Shown: piece after piece, positions 1 through 7,795 of the stretch
Numbering within the stretch: position 1 is the stretch's first letter
Layout of the letters: each line of letters starts with the position of its first letter
Assembly (NCBI RefSeq): GCF_013297935.1
Contig: NZ_JAAFIX010000013.1
Coordinates: 1 to 64,000 of the forward strand
DNA: 64,000 nucleotides
Reading direction: 5' to 3'
Origin: Rhodoferax sp.
GTDB taxonomy: Bacteria; Pseudomonadota; Gammaproteobacteria; Burkholderiales; Burkholderiaceae_C
Program-made: the position numbers and the translations under genes
The notes under the pieces: model-generated
What the model was told of the DNA's origin: nothing
Seen by the model: the letters and a program-made list of their open reading frames with translations, nothing else
Database searches by the model: none

Positions 1-123
1 TGGAGTGTGTTTGTGACACGGCCGCTGTCTGCTTCTCTGTTGGTAGCAGCTCTTGCTTTGCTGGTGGTGGTGATGCTGCCGTCTATCAAGGCTAAGCGGG
101 AGGAGGCGTTTGTGGAGGATTGA
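1..123 (+). CDS. C-terminal end of a TctA-family tricarboxylate transporter permease (partial)
   Basis: Only the last 40 codons lie in the window; frame 1 is open from base 1 to the TGA at 121-123. The peptide has a final hydrophobic helix (LLVAALALLVVVMLPSI) followed by a short charged tail (KAKREEAFVED). The pattern of a last helix, a PSI motif and a KKREE-like tail is typical of TctA, the large membrane subunit of tripartite tricarboxylate transporters. The assignment rests on this short tail only, so the family is probable rather than certain. The upstream part is outside the window. Confidence 0.55.
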   Translation, partial: WSVFVTRPLSASLLVAALALLVVVMLPSIKAKREEAFVED

Positions 124-182
124 TGTTGGGCTAGCCCGGGCAGACATGATGTAATTTCGCATCAAAAATAAAGGAGACCCCG

Positions 183-1289
183 ATGACTGCACTACGTTGG
201 ATACTGATTGGATTGTGTTTAGCCACCACCGGAATGACGGCGTCGGCCCAAATCAAAATTGGCCAGACCACGGGGGTCACCGGTGCGGTGGCCGCCACCG
301 TCAAGGAAAGCAGTCTCGGGGCTCAGCTCTACCTGGACGCCACCAATGCCAAAGGTGGCGTGAATGGCGAAAAAATCGAACTCATCACCCTGGACGATAA
401 GTTCGACACCCAGCTGGCGGCCACCAATGCCCGCGAGCTGATAGAGCAACGCGGTGTGTTGGCGCTTTTCATGACGCGCGGCACCCCTCACACCGAAGCC
501 ATTCTCCCCTTGCTCGATCAGCATGGCGTGGCACTCATTGCACCCTCCACCGGCGCCATGGTGCTGCACCAGCCGCTGAAGAAACATGTGTTCAACGTGC
601 GCGCCACCTACCAACGGGAGGCCGAGCGGGCCATCACCCATTTGGCCGCTACCGGTGTGACACGCATCGGAGTGATTCACGTTGATGACAGCTTCGGTGC
701 GGACGGACTGGAAGGCACCCAGAAAGGGCTGACTGCTGCCAAGCTCAACGCGATTGCCGTTTCCAAATTCGACCGTAGCAAGCCGGACTTTTCACAGATA
801 GTGCCAGCCATGGCCAAACTCAGCCCGCAGGCCGTGATGGTGATCGGATCGGGTACTGCAGTGGTCGAGGCGATACGCGGCCTCAAAGCGGCGGGCAGCG
901 GGGCACAGTTTGTGACCCTGTCCAACAACGCATCGGGCGGCTTCATCAAGCTGCTGGGCGACGACGCGCGAGGAGTCATCGTGAGCCAGGTGCTGCCGCA
1001 ATCCCAGAACTACGCCATCGTGCAAGAGGCCGCCGGCCTGGCCAAGGCGAGAGACATTCTCGACGTCAGCCCCGCCATGCTGGAAGGCTTTGTATCGGCC
1101 AAGGTGCTGGTCGAAGCCTTGCGCCGCGCCGGGCCGAAAGCGACACGGGAGAAACTGCAAACCGCCCTGGAGGGCATCAGCCGCTTCGATCTTGGGGGGC
1201 TGAGCCTGAGCTTCAGCACCACCGACCACACCGGCCTGGATTTTGCAGACCTCTCCATCATTACCGCATCGGGCAAATTCCGTCGCTGA
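183..1289 (+). CDS. ABC transporter substrate-binding protein, Leu/Ile/Val (LivK) type
   Basis: 368-residue periplasmic binding protein of the branched-chain amino acid type (Peripla_BP_6 fold). Residues 1-22 form a signal peptide ending ASA before Gln23; the mature part opens IKIGQTTGVTG, the usual first strand of this family, and the two-lobe pattern continues over the full length. A good Shine-Dalgarno (AAGGAG at 171-176) precedes the ATG. No permease or ATPase genes are adjacent, so it is an orphan binding protein. Many such orphans in Comamonadaceae bind aromatic acids or other small organic acids, or serve sensing; the ligand cannot be read from sequence. Confidence 0.85.
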   Translation: MTALRWILIGLCLATTGMTASAQIKIGQTTGVTGAVAATVKESSLGAQLYLDATNAKGGVNGEKIELITLDDKFDTQLAATNARELIEQRGVLALFMTRGTPHTEAILPLLDQHGVALIAPSTGAMVLHQPLKKHVFNVRATYQREAERAITHLAATGVTRIGVIHVDDSFGADGLEGTQKGLTAAKLNAIAVSKFDRSKPDFSQIVPAMAKLSPQAVMVIGSGTAVVEAIRGLKAAGSGAQFVTLSNNASGGFIKLLGDDARGVIVSQVLPQSQNYAIVQEAAGLAKARDILDVSPAMLEGFVSAKVLVEALRRAGPKATREKLQTALEGISRFDLGGLSLSFSTTDHTGLDFADLSIITASGKFRR

Positions 1290-1409
1290 GCACTCGCTAG
1301 CAAAACGCTCAACAGTTGCTTTACAAAGTTTTACGCGAGGGCGGTAAACGGCCAATTGCTCTAAGGGGTTAAGTACACATGGCAAGTTCGCCATGCACTG
1401 AAACTGAAT

Positions 1410-1712
1410 ATGTTGAAACAATCTCTGATCGCTACTGCTTTGGTTATCTCCACGTTTGGCGCTTTTGCCCAAGCACCTGCTGCGACGCCCGCAGCACCTG
1501 CCGCCGCGACAGCACCCGCTCCCGCAAAGGCACCTGAAGCCGCGAAAGAGAAGCACGCCGAACACAAGGAAAAACACGATGCGATGAAGGCCAAGCACGA
1601 AGCCCGCAAAGCTGAACGTGCAGCCAAGAAAGCCAAGCATCTGGAAGCCAAGGGCACCATGCCGGCAACTCCTGCAGTGCCTGCAGCACCAGCGGTACCT
1701 GCCGCCAAATAA
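1410..1712 (+). CDS. Small secreted Ala/Lys/His-rich protein
   Basis: 100 residues with a clear signal peptide (MLKQSLIATALVISTFGAFA, cut before Gln21). The mature part has three zones: an Ala/Pro-rich linker (about 22-46), a highly charged repeat-like stretch with spaced KH, EH and KAE units (about 47-86) likely to be helical, and an Ala/Pro/Val tail. No family is recognised. The composition suggests a periplasmic low-complexity protein; spaced His/Glu/Lys residues could bind metal, but that is only a suggestion. A strong rho-independent terminator follows at once. Confidence 0.7.
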   Translation: MLKQSLIATALVISTFGAFAQAPAATPAAPAAATAPAPAKAPEAAKEKHAEHKEKHDAMKAKHEARKAERAAKKAKHLEAKGTMPATPAVPAAPAVPAAK

Positions 1713-1741
1713 AGCGCCCCGTGGCGATCTGCGCCGCAGCG

Positions 1742-1769
1742 AAAGGCCATCTCCGGATGGCCTTTTTTT
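1742..1769 (+). terminator. Rho-independent terminator after the small secreted protein gene
   Basis: Stem AAAGGCCATC / GATGGCCTTT with a short loop (TCCG) and a run of seven T. It lies 30 bases after the stop at 1712, with no other + strand gene ending here. Confidence 0.85.
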
Positions 1770-1874
1770 GTTGCTTGGGGTGGAGCGCCGGCCAGGTGCC
1801 TGACCGGTGCGACAGGGACCGGCGAAGACAACCGGTATATTGAGACTCGTCTCTTTCTAACGGGGTTCTATCTC

Positions 1875-2297
1875 ATGCGCATCTGGCAAAAACCGGTCTC
1901 TGTAGAGATCCTCACCCGCATCAGCAAAAACACTGCCGTCGAGCACCTCGGGCTCGAATTCACAGAGGTCGGCGACGACTATCTGGTGGGCCGCATTCCG
2001 GTGGACCACCGCACGCACCAACCCTTCGGCCTGCTGCACGGCGGCGTGTCTGTGGTGCTCGCAGAAACACTGGGCTCGTGCGGCGCGGGCTTTGCGATTG
2101 CGGAAGGCTACAACGCGGTAGGACTGGACATCAATGCCAACCACCTCAAGGGGGTGAAGACAGGCTGGGTCACCGGCATCGCCCGTCCGGTGCACATCGG
2201 GCGGACGACCCATGTGTGGCAGATCGACATGCGCAACGAGGCGGGCGAAATGACCTGCGTGTCACGCCTGACCATGGCCATCTTGGCACCCCGCTGA
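1875..2297 (+). CDS. Hotdog-fold acyl-CoA thioesterase (PaaI/YdiI type)
   Basis: 140 residues, the normal length for a single hotdog domain. The central motif LLHGGVSVVLAET contains the conserved HGG..(x)..E signature of the YdiI/EntH/PaaI subgroup, where the Glu is the catalytic base that hydrolyses acyl-CoA or aroyl-CoA thioesters. The INANHLKGVK segment is the conserved second strand. It is a single gene with no obvious operon partner. YdiI-like members act on DHNA-CoA or enterobactin intermediates in enterics, but the substrate here is unknown; a general housekeeping or phenylacetate-type role is equally possible. Confidence 0.85.
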   Translation: MRIWQKPVSVEILTRISKNTAVEHLGLEFTEVGDDYLVGRIPVDHRTHQPFGLLHGGVSVVLAETLGSCGAGFAIAEGYNAVGLDINANHLKGVKTGWVTGIARPVHIGRTTHVWQIDMRNEAGEMTCVSRLTMAILAPR

Positions 2298-2382
2298 AGA
2301 TTGCATACGCGCTGCCCGGCGCATGGCCTTGTACAAGAAGACAAGCCACGCCATACTGCACTGACAAGCTCCCCCCCTGACC

Positions 2383-3261
2383 GTGATCACCAGCCCAAGC
2401 ATGACCCGCAGAACCGCGCTGATGGCAGCCGGCGCACTGGCTTGTGCCGGTGAAAGCGGGGCAAAAGGCACCGCTCTCAGAATCACAGCGCCTGCGGATG
2501 TTTTTCTGGACTACGGACTTTTTCTGGCGGGGCGCGATATTGCAGATATCCGGAGCTTTGACGGCCCCTACGCCCGGCGCGATGTCATGGAACTGGCAGT
2601 GCTGGTCCGCGAAATACGCCGGCAATTGCCCGGCATGGCGACCGAGTTTGTGCCCATCGACAGCTACCAACGGGCCTTGCTGGAACTGCGCGCCGGACGC
2701 ATCAGCGCACTGGGCACCACCGTCTGGCGGTCGGACCTGGAGGCACTGGGTCAAGACGTTATTCCCTCGCCCGCGCTATTGCAGAAGGGCGAATTTGTTG
2801 TGGGGCTGTTTACCGGCCCGCTCAATACCCGGGCCAAGCGGGCGCGCAGTCTGGCAGAGCTGCGAACACTGACCGCTGTTTCAAATAGCGACTGGAGCGT
2901 GGACTGGCAAACGCTGCAGGGCTTGGGCTTTCGGGTAGTCAACGACGTCAAGACCTGGCGCCAAATGGTGCTCTCCGTCGCCCGGGGCCGGGCCGACGTC
3001 CTGCTGGCCCCCTTCCCCAACCGTGAGGACCTGTTGCTGGAGGCGGAAGGTGTGAGCCTGCACCCGATCAACAACGTGGCGCTGGCCCTGCAGGGCTCAC
3101 GGCACATGGCCGCAGCAAACACGCCCGAAGGACAAGCCATTGCAGCTAAGGTGTTCCCGGCCTTGGCCGCAATGGCCGGCAAAGGCCAACTCCAGCGCGC
3201 GTACCAGGAATGCGGCTTTATCCACCAGCGCACCGCCAAGTGGCCGGTGCTCAACGCCTAA
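2383..3261 (+). CDS. Periplasmic substrate-binding-like protein (SBP_bac_3 type), substrate unknown
   Basis: 292 residues. The N-terminus has a twin-arginine-like stretch (TRRTALMAAGALACAG) that looks like an export signal. The rest reads like a polar amino acid type binding protein: an N-terminal lobe, a middle segment with QLPGMATEFVPIDSYQRALLEL, and a second lobe with repeated hydrophobic strands. There is no adjacent transporter. The start could be the GTG/ATG near 2383 or the ATG at 2401; the latter begins right before the RR motif. The ligand is not recognisable. The downstream gene starts 7 bases after its stop and may be co-transcribed. Confidence 0.6.
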   Translation: MITSPSMTRRTALMAAGALACAGESGAKGTALRITAPADVFLDYGLFLAGRDIADIRSFDGPYARRDVMELAVLVREIRRQLPGMATEFVPIDSYQRALLELRAGRISALGTTVWRSDLEALGQDVIPSPALLQKGEFVVGLFTGPLNTRAKRARSLAELRTLTAVSNSDWSVDWQTLQGLGFRVVNDVKTWRQMVLSVARGRADVLLAPFPNREDLLLEAEGVSLHPINNVALALQGSRHMAAANTPEGQAIAAKVFPALAAMAGKGQLQRAYQECGFIHQRTAKWPVLNA

Positions 3262-3268
3262 GCGTGTC

Positions 3269-4060
3269 GTGAGGCAACGGACCCTGCCCCCTTGCCACTC
3301 GCCGTATGCCCGGGGCGGGCTGGCATATTCGCTACTGGTTTGTGCGCTGCTGGTTTGGGCGCCTGCAGCGCTGGCACAGCCGGACAACGAAGACCCCGCC
3401 AACCACTACTACCGCTACACCAACGCCCAGCTGGAGGCGGTGTGCGACGCCATGTCCCCGAGCCGTTACATCAGTGGCTTAACCGACGGCGGCTGGGGCT
3501 CGCTGGGCATCGGTGGGAGATCCTATTTTTACCGCTCGGCCTGCTACCTGGAGCTGGTGCGGCGCACCGGCCGGGCCGAACTTTGCCCCAAGGTCATAGA
3601 GCGCCGCTCCCTGCTGGGTGATGGCTCCGCCCACTCACCGAAAGCCTGCGCTGAGGTGGCGGCGGCTTACCAGGCACGCGAGACACAAAGCGCACAAAGT
3701 CTGGCGGCCTTCAAGGCATCGGTAGAGGGGGCCTTTAAGCCCACCGGGCTGCAGGTGCAGCCACTGCCGGGAGGAGGCTGGCGCGTAGAGGTGCAAACCG
3801 AGGGCCAGCGTGCGGGCAACTATCAGCTGCAACTCATCAAGGTGCGTGATGGCACGGTCTTGCGCCAGGAAAACCTAGCCCTGCCCGGGCCGCAAGCGTT
3901 TCACTGGGAGCTGAGCCGCACCGAGGTGATTGGCGCCAGACCGCTGCCCGACATTTTCCCGATGGCGGTTTTGATGGACTACCTCGTGCCCGCCAGCGCC
4001 AGCCGGCCTGCCGGCACGCACAGCACCGGCATACGCAACTTCACGCTCTCTGCCGAGTAG
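3269..4060 (+). CDS. Exported protein of unknown function
   Basis: I place the start at the GTG at 3269, because the residues from there (MRQRTLPP..., then AYSLLVCALLVWAPAALAQ) make a convincing signal peptide, and an upstream start would overlap the previous gene by over 100 bases. The mature protein is about 225 residues. It has three conserved-looking Cys residues in the first half (VCDAM, SACYLE, ELCPK) and another in KACAEV, suggesting disulfides in the periplasm, then a C-terminal beta-rich half with regularly alternating strands. No family is recognised. It follows the binding-protein gene closely and may be functionally tied to it. Confidence 0.6.
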   Translation: MRQRTLPPCHSPYARGGLAYSLLVCALLVWAPAALAQPDNEDPANHYYRYTNAQLEAVCDAMSPSRYISGLTDGGWGSLGIGGRSYFYRSACYLELVRRTGRAELCPKVIERRSLLGDGSAHSPKACAEVAAAYQARETQSAQSLAAFKASVEGAFKPTGLQVQPLPGGGWRVEVQTEGQRAGNYQLQLIKVRDGTVLRQENLALPGPQAFHWELSRTEVIGARPLPDIFPMAVLMDYLVPASASRPAGTHSTGIRNFTLSAE

Positions 4061-4067
4061 CCCGCCC

Positions 4068-4652
4068 TCAGGCGGACTCGCCGCTGCTGCGGGCCATGCG
4101 CTCGCTTTTCCAGTACACATCGTCGCCCACCGTGCCATCGGTCCGGTAGCGGTTGAGCACACGGGAGAACACAAACATCAGGTCGCTGAGGCGGTTGAGG
4201 TACTGGCGGGGGGTGTCTTTGAGGGCCTCTTCGTTACCCAGTGCCACCACCGCGCGCTCGGCGCGGCGGGCCACGGTGCGGCACACATGCGCCAGCGATG
4301 CTGCGCGGGTGCCTGCGGGCAAAATGAACTCCTCCAGGCGCGGTAGCGCGGCGTTGTGTTCTGCCAAAGCCTCGTCCAGGGCCAGCACCGCTTCGTGCTT
4401 GAGCAATTCAAACCCGGGGATCGACAGTTCGCCCCCCAGATTAAAAAGCTGATGCTGGATTTCAACCAGCAGGTCGCGCACCGCAGGCGGCATGTCTTCG
4501 CACAGCAGCACACCGAGGTGACTGTTGAGCTCGTCCACATCGCCCATGGCGTGCACGCGCAAGCTGTTTTTAGAAACACGGGTGTTGTCGCCCAGCCCCG
4601 TGGTGCCGTTGTCCCCGGTGCGGGTGGCGATTTGTGTGAGTCGGTTTGCCAT
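4068..4652 (-). CDS. ATP:cob(I)alamin adenosyltransferase, PduO type
   Basis: 194 residues, typical of the PduO/MMAB family that transfers the adenosyl group of ATP to cob(I)alamin to make coenzyme B12. The N-terminal ATP-binding motif TRTGDNGTTGLGD is present near residue 10, followed by the GDVDELNSHLG helix. The C-terminal block RTVARRAERAVV ... YLNRLSDLMFVFSR is the standard active-site region. It is transcribed away from the flavoprotein gene at 4754, with about 100 bases between the two starts. No other cobalamin gene is nearby. Confidence 0.93.
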   Translation of the reverse strand: MANRLTQIATRTGDNGTTGLGDNTRVSKNSLRVHAMGDVDELNSHLGVLLCEDMPPAVRDLLVEIQHQLFNLGGELSIPGFELLKHEAVLALDEALAEHNAALPRLEEFILPAGTRAASLAHVCRTVARRAERAVVALGNEEALKDTPRQYLNRLSDLMFVFSRVLNRYRTDGTVGDDVYWKSERMARSSGESA

Positions 4653-4753
4653 GGGCCCATTGTGGCAGGCACCTAGGCTGCGTGCCCGCCATCAAAGTGA
4701 CAGCCCTGCGCGCTGCACAGATTCCTACAATGGCGAAAACTAGGAGACACGCC

Positions 4754-6178
4754 ATGAACGCCCCCACCACCCTGAACCACCTCTTGCCCCAGGTGAACTT
4801 GCGCGAGGTGCCCACTGCTTTGCTAGACGCGCTCAAAGCCCGCTTTGGCGACCAGCTTTCCACCGCGCTGGTGGTGCGCGAGCAGCACGGGCGGGACGAA
4901 TCGGCGTTTGATGTGCCGCCGCCGTCGGCCGTGGTGTTTGCCCAGAGCACACAAGATGTGAGCGATGCGGTGGCCTTGGCTGCGCAGTACCGCGTTCCGG
5001 TGATTCCTTTCGGCGTGGGCTCCTCGCTCGAAGGGCACTTGCTAGCGGTACAAGGCGGCATCAGCCTGGATGTGAGCCGCATGAACAAGGTGTTGTCCAT
5101 CAACGCCGAAGACCTGACCGTGACCGTGCAGCCCGGCGTGACGCGCAAGCAGCTCAATGACGAGGTCAAGTCCACTGGCCTCTTCTTCCCCATCGACCCC
5201 GGCGCGGACGCGACCATTGGCGGCATGAGCGCCACGCGCGCCAGCGGCACCAACGCCGTGCGCTACGGCACCATGCGCGAAAACGTGCTGGCGCTCGAAG
5301 TGGTAACCGCCAGCGGAGAAGTCATCCGCACCGGCACCCGCGCCAAGAAAAGCAGCGCCGGCTACGACCTGACCCGCCTGATGGTGGGCAGCGAAGGCAC
5401 GCTGGGCGTGATTACCGAGGTCACCGTCAAGCTCTACCCGCTGCCCGAGGCGGTGATGGCAGCCACCTGCTCATTCGCCAGTCTGGCCGATGCGGTGAAC
5501 ACCACCATCCAGATCATCCAGATGGGCGTGCCGATTGCACGCTGCGAGCTGCTGGACGAGAACACCATCCGCATGGTCAACGTGCATTCCAAACTGAGCC
5601 TGCCGGAGAGCTCGATGCTGCTGCTGGAGTTCCACGGCTCACCCGATGGCGTGAAAGAGCAAGTGGCCGTGGTGCAGGAGATTGCGGGCGAGCATGGCGC
5701 TGCTGCTTTCGCCTGGGCCGAGACGCCCGAGGAGCGCACCCGCCTGTGGACGGCGCGGCACAACGCCTACTTTGCCGGCGTGCAGTCGCGCCCGGGTTGC
5801 AAGGCGATTACCACCGACACCTGCGTGCCCATCTCCAGCCTGGCCGACGCGCTGCTGGACTCGGTCACCGAGGCGCAAGAGGCCGGCCTGCCCTACTTCA
5901 TGGTGGGCCATGTGGGCGACGGCAACTTCCACATGGGCTACCTGATTGACCCCGCGAAACCCGAAGAGCGCGAACTGGCCGAGAAGCTGAACCACCAGCT
6001 GGTGGAGCGCGCGCTGAAGCTGGGTGGCACCTGCACCGGCGAACACGGTGTGGGCCTGCACAAGCAGGGCTTTCTGGTGGACGAGACCGGCGTGGGCGCG
6101 GTGGACATGATGCGCACCATCAAGCGCGCGCTGGACCCGCACAACATCCTGAACCCCGGCAAGATCTTTTCGCTATAA
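4754..6178 (+). CDS. FAD-linked oxidase, D-lactate dehydrogenase (cytochrome)/GlcD type
   Basis: 474 residues from the ATG at 4754, which has an AGGAGA Shine-Dalgarno at 4742-4747; upstream in-frame starts would run into the divergent gene. The PCMH FAD-binding domain occupies the first half, with PFGVGSSLEGH and the FAD-contacting block SSAGYDLTRLMVGSEGTLG. The C-terminal FAD-oxidase_C domain shows HVGDGNFH and GEHGVGLHK, the metal/substrate histidine motifs of D-2-hydroxy acid dehydrogenases. It probably oxidises D-lactate or glycolate and passes electrons to a cytochrome or quinone. Without GlcE/GlcF neighbours, a single-subunit D-lactate dehydrogenase is the better guess. Confidence 0.9.
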   Translation: MNAPTTLNHLLPQVNLREVPTALLDALKARFGDQLSTALVVREQHGRDESAFDVPPPSAVVFAQSTQDVSDAVALAAQYRVPVIPFGVGSSLEGHLLAVQGGISLDVSRMNKVLSINAEDLTVTVQPGVTRKQLNDEVKSTGLFFPIDPGADATIGGMSATRASGTNAVRYGTMRENVLALEVVTASGEVIRTGTRAKKSSAGYDLTRLMVGSEGTLGVITEVTVKLYPLPEAVMAATCSFASLADAVNTTIQIIQMGVPIARCELLDENTIRMVNVHSKLSLPESSMLLLEFHGSPDGVKEQVAVVQEIAGEHGAAAFAWAETPEERTRLWTARHNAYFAGVQSRPGCKAITTDTCVPISSLADALLDSVTEAQEAGLPYFMVGHVGDGNFHMGYLIDPAKPEERELAEKLNHQLVERALKLGGTCTGEHGVGLHKQGFLVDETGVGAVDMMRTIKRALDPHNILNPGKIFSL

Positions 6179-6184
6179 ATTTTG

Positions 6185-6220
6185 TAGCTGCTGGCGCATA
6201 TTCCACGAGGGCTAGCAGCC
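6185..6220 (+). repeat. Dispersed intergenic repeat, copy 1
   Basis: TAGCTGCTGGCGCATATTCC followed by ACGAGGGCTAGCAGCC. It starts seven bases after a stop codon. It is one of at least ten related sequences in this window sharing TAGCTGCTTGCGCA, then about 8-10 variable bases, then GAGGGCTAGAGGC. Confidence 0.75.
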
Positions 6221-6253
6221 GTTTTGACACTTAATGCAGGCAAGGAGTTAGCC

Positions 6254-6820
6254 ATGGGAATCATGTTCTGGATCGTTCTGGCGGTCGCGGTGTTTTACCT
6301 GATCAGCCTCTACAACGGGCTGGTCGAAGTCAAGAATGCGGTGTCCAAGGCCTGGTCCAACATCGACGTACTGCTCAAACAGCGCCACGACGAGCTGCCC
6401 AAGCTTATTGACACCTGCAAGCAGTACATGCAGCACGAGCAGGCCACCCTGGAGAAGGTGATTGCCGCGCGGGCCCAAGTGTCCAGCGCCCGCGAATCGC
6501 AGAATGTGGCGGCGGTCGGCCGGGCAGAAACCGGCTTGCGCAGCGGCCTGGGCCAGCTGTTCGCTTTGGCCGAGAGCTACCCCGACCTCAAGGCCAACGA
6601 GCAGTTTGTGCAGCTGCAGGCCCGCATCAGCAGCCTGGAAAACAGCATTGCCGACCGGCGCGAGTTTTACAACGAGTCGGTCAACATCAACAACGTGCGC
6701 ATCGAGCAGTTTCCCGGCGTGCTGGTGGCGCGCTTCTTCAACTTCAAGGCCTTTGACTTGCTCAAGTTCAGCGCCGAGGAGCTGACCGACGTGGACATCG
6801 GCGCCCGCTTCAAAGCCTGA
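6254..6820 (+). CDS. lemA: LemA family membrane-anchored protein
   Basis: 188 residues from the ATG at 6254 (Shine-Dalgarno AAGGAG at 6242-6247). One N-terminal transmembrane helix (MFWIVLAVAVFYLISLYNGLV) is followed by a long four-helix domain, as in LemA. The conserved blocks VKNAVSKAWSNIDVLLKQRHDELPKL, ESYPDLKAN and YNESVNIYN-like YNESVNINN are all present, as is the FPG V/ARFFNF end. LemA function is not settled; it often pairs with membrane proteins of the TPM or GIDE/HtpX type. The gene 11 bases downstream is such a partner. Confidence 0.92.
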   Translation: MGIMFWIVLAVAVFYLISLYNGLVEVKNAVSKAWSNIDVLLKQRHDELPKLIDTCKQYMQHEQATLEKVIAARAQVSSARESQNVAAVGRAETGLRSGLGQLFALAESYPDLKANEQFVQLQARISSLENSIADRREFYNESVNINNVRIEQFPGVLVARFFNFKAFDLLKFSAEELTDVDIGARFKA

Positions 6821-6831
6821 GCGGGGGCGGC

Positions 6832-7743
6832 GTGGACTTGGGACTCACAGGCCTGCGCTGGCTGCGCAGCCAGAGCCTGAACGGCCTGCTGGCGGCGGCC
6901 TATTTCGGTGCTGCGGGCGCGGCCATGCAGGTGGGGCCGGGGCCCGCGCAACGCTGGTGCCTGGCCGCGACCAGCGCCATCGGACTGCTGGCGTGGGGCG
7001 CGGCCCTGCGCCGTGCCCGGGCGATTGCCAACATCGCCACCTCGCGCATTGCCTCGGCCGCGCAGGGCTATGTGGAGCTGCAAGGCCGCACCACGACCAC
7101 CGACCTGATCTACAGCCCGCTGTCCCGGACGCCCTGCATCTGGTACCGCTACCGGACCTACGCGCGCGACAACCGCGAGAAAGAATGGCGGGAGATAGAC
7201 AGCGGCATCAGCAGTGCCACCTTTGACCTGCTCGACGGGAGCGGGAGTTGCACCATTGACCCCGACCACGCCGAAGTCATAGGGGCCGAGGTGACGACCC
7301 GCTACGCCGACGAGCACAAGCACGTTGAAGAACTCTTGCACGGCGGCCGCACCCTCTACGCGCTGGGCGAGTTCATCACGATCGGCGGCGCCAACTCCGC
7401 GCTGAGCCTGCGCGAAGACGTGAACGCCCTGCTCGCCAGCTGGAAACAAAACCCGGTGGACTTGCAACGCCGCTTCGACCTGAACCGCGACGGCGAGATC
7501 GACCTCCAGGAGTGGGAGCTGGCCCGCCGCTTGGCCACCCGCACGGTAGAGAAAGAGCACCGCAACATCCGCGCGCAAGCCGGCGTGCATATGCTGCGGG
7601 CGCCCCAAGATGGGCGCTTGTTTTTGCTCTCCCCCCTTTCACCCCAAGCCCTGCGCAGGCGCTACCTGTGGTGGAGCGCCCTGCACCTGGGTGTGTGCCT
7701 TGGCGGGGCCTTCATGGCGATGAAAGTGCTCCTAATTGAATAG
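6832..7743 (+). CDS. Membrane protein with GIDE-like domain and a canonical EF-hand, LemA partner
   Basis: 303 residues from a GTG start, 11 bases after lemA. It has hydrophobic segments near the N-terminus (about 19-60) and one at the C-terminus (about 279-300). The region between resembles the GIDE domain found beside LemA and in mitochondrial MULAN-type E3 ligases: YSPLSRTPCIWYRYR followed by a charged insert and then a DLLDGSGSCTIDP-type strand. Residues 216-227 (DLNRDGEIDLQE) form a complete EF-hand loop with ligands at positions 1, 3, 5, 7, 9 and 12. No RING domain is present. Calcium-responsive control of a LemA complex is a reasonable inference. Confidence 0.72.
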   Translation: MDLGLTGLRWLRSQSLNGLLAAAYFGAAGAAMQVGPGPAQRWCLAATSAIGLLAWGAALRRARAIANIATSRIASAAQGYVELQGRTTTTDLIYSPLSRTPCIWYRYRTYARDNREKEWREIDSGISSATFDLLDGSGSCTIDPDHAEVIGAEVTTRYADEHKHVEELLHGGRTLYALGEFITIGGANSALSLREDVNALLASWKQNPVDLQRRFDLNRDGEIDLQEWELARRLATRTVEKEHRNIRAQAGVHMLRAPQDGRLFLLSPLSPQALRRRYLWWSALHLGVCLGGAFMAMKVLLIE

Positions 7744-7776
7744 CTAAAAGCGCAATATCTGCGAGGGCTAAGCCCT
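7741..7776 (+). repeat. Dispersed intergenic repeat, copy 2 (degenerate)
   Basis: TAGCTAAAAGCGCAATATCT then GCGAGGGCTAAGCCC, overlapping the stop of the preceding gene. The 3' half makes a short GGGCTTAGCCC-like palindrome. Confidence 0.6.
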
Positions 7777-7795
7777 TGTTTTGCCCTCAATATGC

